Shown here one piece after another: positions 5,811 through 8,978 of a stretch of DNA of 8,978 bases. Below the pieces are notes generated by a model. That model had not been told where the DNA came from. It ran no database searches and was given only the letters and a program-made list of their open reading frames with translations. Position numbers and translations under genes: made by a program. Position 1 is the first letter of the stretch. Each line of letters opens with the position of its first letter. The stretch is from JALYXS01 sp051003795 (lineage in GTDB: Bacteria; Acidobacteriota; Terriglobia; Bryobacterales; Bryobacteraceae), in the NCBI GenBank assembly GCA_051003795.1, contig JBPCKZ010000125.1, positions 1 through 8,978 on the forward strand, given 5' to 3'.

Positions 5811-6410
5811 TTACCGACCTCCCGTGTAACTGATGTTGTAGTAGTCGTTCCAGTGGGTATGGTCGTAACTCGAGCCGCCCACGTACTTGTCGTAAGTGTA
5901 GATTTCCTGCGTACCGCCCGCCGATACCGACGTATTGACCGGAAGCGGATTGTTCACCGACACATAGTTGGTTCCGTCGATGGTCACGTAGCCGGTGGCC
6001 ACCATCATGTGACCGCCCCCGGAGTTCCAGTGCCAGGAGAACGCGACCGGTTTCCGCGAGCAGTAAATCTGGCTGGTGAGATCGCTCCAGGACAGCGGGG
6101 CGTCGCTGGTTTGAGCGGCGGCATAGCTGTATTTTTCGTACTCGGGCCATCCGCCGTTGACGCACGCGGACGGAACCGGCGTATGGCAGCAGTCGGCGCG
6201 GCCGAAGCGCTTATTCGCCTCGTCGCACTCCTGGACATTCGAAGCTGGATGCAGAAAATCCATCGTCATCTTCCCGCTCGCGGCCCAGCACCACATGCCC
6301 GTTTGCTGCGCGTCGAGGGTTACGGGCTGCGAGCCGATGTTGGCGGGATTGCAGCACGCAACGTCGAACAAAATTGAGCCGAGGGCTAACCCGGCCAGGG
6401 TACTCTTCAT
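5811..6410 (-). CDS. Papain-like cysteine protease, C70/AvrRpt2-like, secreted
   Basis: This 199-aa protein has an N-terminal hydrophobic export signal (about residues 4-18, followed by Cys-Cys). The papain-type catalytic set is visible: an oxyanion Gln35/36 and nucleophile Cys41 in LDAQQTGMWCWAAS, His134 in GGGHMMVATGY, and Asn153/154 in VNNP. The QxxxMWCWAA start and GGGHM block match the C70 (AvrRpt2-type) family and related C39-like folds. Additional cysteines (62, 74, 75, 83, 117) could form disulfides outside the cytoplasm. Length fits a single catalytic domain. The start is set by a near-perfect SD, AGGAGGT (6424-6418), 7 bases upstream. The next gene, a lipoprotein, follows after one base. 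Known family members cleave specific proteins in hosts or competitors; the target here is unknown, and a peptidase on cell-surface proteins is equally possible. Confidence 0.85.
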   Translation of the reverse strand: MKSTLAGLALGSILFDVACCNPANIGSQPVTLDAQQTGMWCWAASGKMTMDFLHPASNVQECDEANKRFGRADCCHTPVPSACVNGGWPEYEKYSYAAAQTSDAPLSWSDLTSQIYCSRKPVAFSWHWNSGGGHMMVATGYVTIDGTNYVSVNNPLPVNTSVSAGGTQEIYTYDKYVGGSSYDHTHWNDYYNISYTGGR

Positions 6411-6459
6411 GTGAAATACCTCCTGCCGGATAGTGACGGTTGTCAGCCAAGCATTTCAC
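6411..6459. repeat. Inverted repeat GTGAAAT/ATTTCAC enclosing the protease SD
   Basis: GTGAAAT (6411-6417) and ATTTCAC (6453-6459) are perfect 7-base inverted copies separated by 35 bases, immediately upstream of the C70 protease start. They bracket the SD (6418-6424). They could be operator half-sites or pair in the mRNA leader; a chance match is also possible. The 80-base gap between fabG and the protease gene holds nothing else I can name. Confidence 0.25.
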
Positions 6460-6490
6460 GATTTGAATGCGGCGCCCGGGGAGTGGCGCG

Positions 6491-7246
6491 CTACATATAC
6501 ATTCCGCCGTTCACGTTCAACACATGTCCGGTGATGTAGCTCGCGTCTTCACTAGCTAGAAATCGCACGGCGGCCGCGACATCGGCGGGTGTCCCGAAGC
6601 GCTTAAGCGGAATCGCGCCCAGCACTTTCTCCCGCCATTCCGGAGCCAGCTCGGCCGTCATGTCGGTATCCACGAAGCCGGGCGCGACGGCATTCACGGT
6701 GATGTTCCGGCTCGCCATCTCCTGAGCCAGCGATTTGGTCAGCCCAATCAAGCCGGCCTTCGACGCCGAATAGTTCGCCTGCCCCGCATTGCCGGCCTCC
6801 CCCACCACCGAAGAAATATTGATAATCCTGCCCCATCGCTCGCGCATCATTGCGGGAAGCACCTGCTGAATGGCGAGAAACGCGCCGGAGAGATTTGTCT
6901 GTAGAACCACGTCCCAGTCGTCCTTCTTCATGCGGACCGCGATTCCGTCGCGCGTGACGGCGGCGTTATTCACCAGGATGTCGATGCGCCCGAACTCTTT
7001 CGCCGCGGCCGCGAACGCCGTCTTGATGGACTCGGGCGAGCTCAAATCCATTTCGACGACGCAAGCTTCCCGCGATTGCGCGCGAATTTCCGCGGCGGCT
7101 TCCTCCAGCTTGTCGCGACGGCGGGCCGCCACGATCACGCGCGCCCCAGCCGCCGACAACGCTAACGCGCAAGCTTTTCCGATTCCCCGGCTCGCGCCAG
7201 TCACCAAAGCGGTTCGATTGTTCATGAAGGGTGAAACTGCAATCAT
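6491..7246 (-). CDS. fabG: 3-oxoacyl-[acyl-carrier-protein] reductase
   Basis: FabG is a classical SDR enzyme that reduces 3-oxoacyl-ACP with NADPH in fatty-acid elongation. Counting from the internal Met at 7225 gives 244 aa, the same as E. coli FabG. On that numbering the cofactor motif TGASRGIG is at 9-16, NNAA at 86-89, Asn111, and the catalytic Ser139, Tyr152 and Lys156 in NYSASK; the family-typical APGFVDTDM (181-189) and the GHVLNVNGG end are present. The annotated start is ATG 7246, because an SD (GGAGGGG, 7261-7255) sits 8 bases upstream of it while no SD precedes 7225; this adds seven residues (MIAVSPF). The open frame continues far upstream to 8629, but that part is antisense to the UbiD-family gene and is not protein. 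The C70 protease and lipoprotein genes follow on the same strand after 80 bases. No other fab genes are next to it, so a different SDR substrate is possible. Confidence 0.92.
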   Translation of the reverse strand: MIAVSPFMNNRTALVTGASRGIGKACALALSAAGARVIVAARRRDKLEEAAAEIRAQSREACVVEMDLSSPESIKTAFAAAAKEFGRIDILVNNAAVTRDGIAVRMKKDDWDVVLQTNLSGAFLAIQQVLPAMMRERWGRIINISSVVGEAGNAGQANYSASKAGLIGLTKSLAQEMASRNITVNAVAPGFVDTDMTAELAPEWREKVLGAIPLKRFGTPADVAAAVRFLASEDASYITGHVLNVNGGMYM

Positions 7247-7254
7247 AGTAGATT

Positions 7255-7261
7255 CCCCTCC
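7255..7261 (-). promoter_or_regulatory. fabG ribosome binding site abutting the ubiD-like start codon
   Basis: On the minus strand GGAGGGG ends 8 bases before ATG 7246 and decides that start for fabG. Its complement is the last seven bases before ATG 7262 of the divergent UbiD-family gene, so that gene has a pyrimidine run (CCCCTCC) instead of an SD. Confidence 0.6.
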
Positions 7262-8710
7262 ATGGCATACGACGATCTCCGCGGCTTCATACGCGCGCTT
7301 GAAAAAAACAAAGAACTGCGGCGCGTGACGGTTGAAGTCGACCCGGTGCTCGAGATTACGGAGTTCGCCGACCGGTCCGTAAAGAACGGCGGCCCCGCCC
7401 TGTTGTTCGAGAAGCCCAAAGGCTATTCCACGCCCGTGCTGATTAACAGTTTCGCGAGTCCGCGCCGCATGGAAATCGCAATGCAGGTGGATTCGATCGA
7501 GGAGATCGCCGCCCGCATCGCCGAATACCTTGCGATGAAAATGCCGGAGGGCCTGATGGGCAAGCTCAAGATGCTGCCCAAGCTGGCCGAAATGGGATCG
7601 TTCTTCCCGAAGATCGCGACCCGCGCTCCTTGCCAGGAAGTAATCAGGACAGAAGGTTTTTCGCTTTTCGACTATCCCGTTTTGAAGTGTTGGCCGGAGG
7701 ACGGCGGCCGCTATATCACGCTGCCGATGGTTTTCTCGCGCAACCCCGAAACCGGCAAGCGCAATTGCGGCATGTACCGCATCCAGATTTTCGACGAGCG
7801 CACCACCGGGATGCACTGGCAGACCCACAAGCAAGGCGCGGAACACTACCGGCGGCTTATCGCCGAAGGCAAACGGACGCGCATGGATGTGGCGGTTGCG
7901 ATCGGGTCCGATCCGGCGACGATGTACTCCGCGATTCTCCCTTTGCCGCCCGATCTCGATGAAATGACGATCGCCGGGTTTCTGCGAAATAGTCCGGTCG
8001 AGATGGTCAAGTGCCATACGGTCGATTTGGAGGTTCCGGCGAATTCCGAAATCGTGCTCGAAGGACATGTGAACCTGGGCGAATTGCGCACGGAGGGACC
8101 CTTCGGCGATCACACCGGCTTCTACTCGTTGGCGGACGAATATCCCGTCTTTCATGTGGACTGCATCACGCAGCGGCGCGAACCCATTTACGCGACGACC
8201 ATCGTGGGGCCGCCGCCGATGGAAGATTTTTACATGGGCAAGGCGATCGAGCGCATTTTTTTGCCGCTCATGCGCCTGCAAATTCCCGAAGTGCGCGATA
8301 TTTGCATGCCGGCGGAAGGCATTTTCCACAACATGATGCTGGTGGCGATTCGCAAATCGTACCCGGGCCACGCACGCAAGGTAATGAACGCCATCTGGGG
8401 CTTGGGCCAGGCGATGTTCACCAAATGCATCGTGGTGATGGATGAAGACGTGGATGTGCAGAACATCGGGGAAGTGGCATGGAAGGCGTTGAACAATATA
8501 GACCCGGAGCGGGATATTCAGTTCACGATGGGGCCTGTCGATTCGCTCGATCACTCGAGCCGGCTGCCGAATTACGGCTCGAAGATGGGCATTGACGCCA
8601 CGCGCAAGTGGCCGGCCGAAGGATTCCACCGGCCTTGGCCTGGAGTCATCGCCATGCCGGCGGATGTGAAGAAACGCGTCGACGAGCTCTGGAAGAAAGC
8701 GGGGCTTTGA
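7262..8710 (+). CDS. UbiD-family prenylated-FMN decarboxylase
   Basis: This 482-aa protein (E. coli UbiD is about 497) belongs to the UbiD family of reversible (de)carboxylases that use prenylated FMN. The E-R-E type active site can be placed: Arg173 in GMYRIQIFD, Glu278 and Asp283 in RTEGPFGDHTGFYS; Asn168 in NCG fits the metal/cofactor-binding position. TTIVGPPPMED (312-322) and the C-terminal LDHSS and KMGIDATRKW blocks are family hallmarks. In quinone synthesis UbiD removes the carboxyl of a prenylated hydroxybenzoate; menaquinone-type bacteria have relatives acting in the futalosine route or on other aromatic acids. No ubiX or other quinone gene is in the window, so the substrate is open. 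It starts at the canonical MAYDDLRGFI, with no SD and an in-frame TGA at 7232, and its start codon is only 15 bases from that of divergent fabG; leaderless translation is possible. Confidence 0.92.
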   Translation: MAYDDLRGFIRALEKNKELRRVTVEVDPVLEITEFADRSVKNGGPALLFEKPKGYSTPVLINSFASPRRMEIAMQVDSIEEIAARIAEYLAMKMPEGLMGKLKMLPKLAEMGSFFPKIATRAPCQEVIRTEGFSLFDYPVLKCWPEDGGRYITLPMVFSRNPETGKRNCGMYRIQIFDERTTGMHWQTHKQGAEHYRRLIAEGKRTRMDVAVAIGSDPATMYSAILPLPPDLDEMTIAGFLRNSPVEMVKCHTVDLEVPANSEIVLEGHVNLGELRTEGPFGDHTGFYSLADEYPVFHVDCITQRREPIYATTIVGPPPMEDFYMGKAIERIFLPLMRLQIPEVRDICMPAEGIFHNMMLVAIRKSYPGHARKVMNAIWGLGQAMFTKCIVVMDEDVDVQNIGEVAWKALNNIDPERDIQFTMGPVDSLDHSSRLPNYGSKMGIDATRKWPAEGFHRPWPGVIAMPADVKKRVDELWKKAGL

Positions 8711-8732
8711 AAAGAGCCGTTCCTGGTAAACT
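8707..8732 (+). promoter_or_regulatory. Possible promoter for tRNA-His
   Basis: An extended -10-like TGGTAAACT (8724-8732) sits 11 bases before the tRNA, with TTGAAA (8707-8712) as a possible -35. The 14-base spacer is short, so recognition would rest on the extended -10. It overlaps the end of the UbiD-family gene. Confidence 0.3.
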
Positions 8733-8743
8733 GAATTCGTTGC

Positions 8744-8818
8744 GGTGGGTGTAGCTCAGCTTGGTAGAGCGCCGGATTGTGGTTCCGGTGGTCGAGGGTT
8801 CGAATCCCTCCACCCACC
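8744..8818 (+). tRNA. tRNA-His (anticodon GTG)
   Basis: All arms fold. The acceptor stem is GTGGGTG (8745-8751) with CACCCAC (8811-8817), plus the extra G-1 (8744) opposite C73 (8818), the identity mark of tRNA-His. The D arm is GCTC/GAGC (8754-8757, 8767-8770). The anticodon stem is CCGGA/TCCGG with loop TTGTGGT and anticodon GTG at 8779-8781. The T arm is GAGGG/CCCTC around TTCGAAT. CCA is not encoded. It lies 33 bases after the UbiD-family gene on the same strand. Confidence 0.97.
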
Positions 8819-8978
8819 CCGGATTCGAACGAATCGAAATCGCCTCCCCAACGAGCTGTAAAGCATAATCCTGCCGCAGGCCCATGAGTGTACGGTATGG
8901 GCCCATCGTGTCCCGGCCGGACCCGGTCCGATGTGTGCCGCCCCACTTCGACGCAACTGGATCGATAAACGCCACGGC
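8819..8978. other. Intergenic tail without recognisable gene
   Basis: I find no supported coding region here. It holds short inverted repeats: GATTC/GAATC just after the tRNA (8822-8835), GGCCCAT/ATGGGCC (8879-8885 with 8897-8903, 11-base loop), and CGGACC/GGTCCG with a one-base centre further on. None is followed by a T-run, so an intrinsic terminator cannot be claimed. Minus-strand open frames here read through the tRNA and are artefacts. Confidence 0.6.

Noticed and set aside
6470..6495. GCGCC/GGCGC hairpin just after fabG as a terminator
   Set aside because: Short stem and no T-run on the minus strand; read-through into the protease operon cannot be excluded.
7247..8629. Long open frame (part of a 712-codon frame) antisense to the UbiD-family gene, in frame with fabG
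   Set aside because: The His/Arg-rich translation has no family resemblance and mirrors codon bias of the UbiD-family gene; only the fabG part is protein.
8572..8975. Minus-strand frames with segments such as GGIRTLDHRNHNPALYQ or GFEPSTTGTTIRR
   Set aside because: These are the well-known false proteins produced by translating the antisense of a tRNA gene; the tRNA-His fold explains the sequence.
1..8978. CRISPR array or complete insertion sequence
   Set aside because: No regularly spaced direct repeats and no transposase or complete terminal inverted repeats were seen; the resolvase scar is the only mobile-element trace.

Overview
The window looks like chromosomal DNA from a GC-rich, soil-type bacterium. 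The best guess is an acidobacterium of the Solibacter/Bryobacter type, based on a PEP-CTERM surface protein, short SD-led operons and an apparent selenoprotein. That assignment is inference: no rRNA or phylogenetic marker is present. TGA is used as a normal stop in several genes here (the ammonia-lyase, the ubiD-family gene and the end of the selenoprotein gene itself), so the code is standard.

Layout from left to right. A possible C-terminal tail of a gene enters from the left edge (to 155). A PEP-CTERM-sorted secreted protein follows (184-882, +). Converging on it from the right is a two-gene unit on the minus strand: an MIO-type aromatic amino acid ammonia-lyase (2490-1015), coupled to a 69-aa small protein (1013-804) that overlaps the PEP-CTERM gene antisense by 79 bases. 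Directly upstream of the lyase lies a 32-codon scar of a serine resolvase (2595-2497) with two res-like inverted repeats behind it (2600-2623, 2657-2682). A HEPN-type protein of unknown role follows (2761-4044, +).

The most notable gene is 4099-5157 (+). It is a secreted redoxin fused to a DsbD-alpha-like domain, and its first active-site position is an in-frame TGA. The TGA is followed at the right distance by a perfect 7-bp hairpin with G as the first loop base, as expected of a bacterial SECIS. It should be read as one 352-aa selenoprotein with a U-P-F-C active site, not as two fragments.

On the minus strand, fabG (7246-6491), a C70/AvrRpt2-like papain-fold cysteine protease (6410-5811) and a lipoprotein of unknown function (5809-5168) lie in a row; the last two are spaced by one base and are surely co-translated. 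A UbiD-family decarboxylase (7262-8710, +) starts only 15 bases from the fabG start on the opposite strand. A tRNA-His(GTG) gene (8744-8818) follows, and the last 160 bases hold no recognisable gene.

Functionally the window mixes housekeeping (fabG, ubiD-like, tRNA-His), envelope functions (PEP-CTERM protein, periplasmic selenoredoxin, secreted protease/lipoprotein pair) and an accessory patch with a mobile-element scar next to a HEPN protein.
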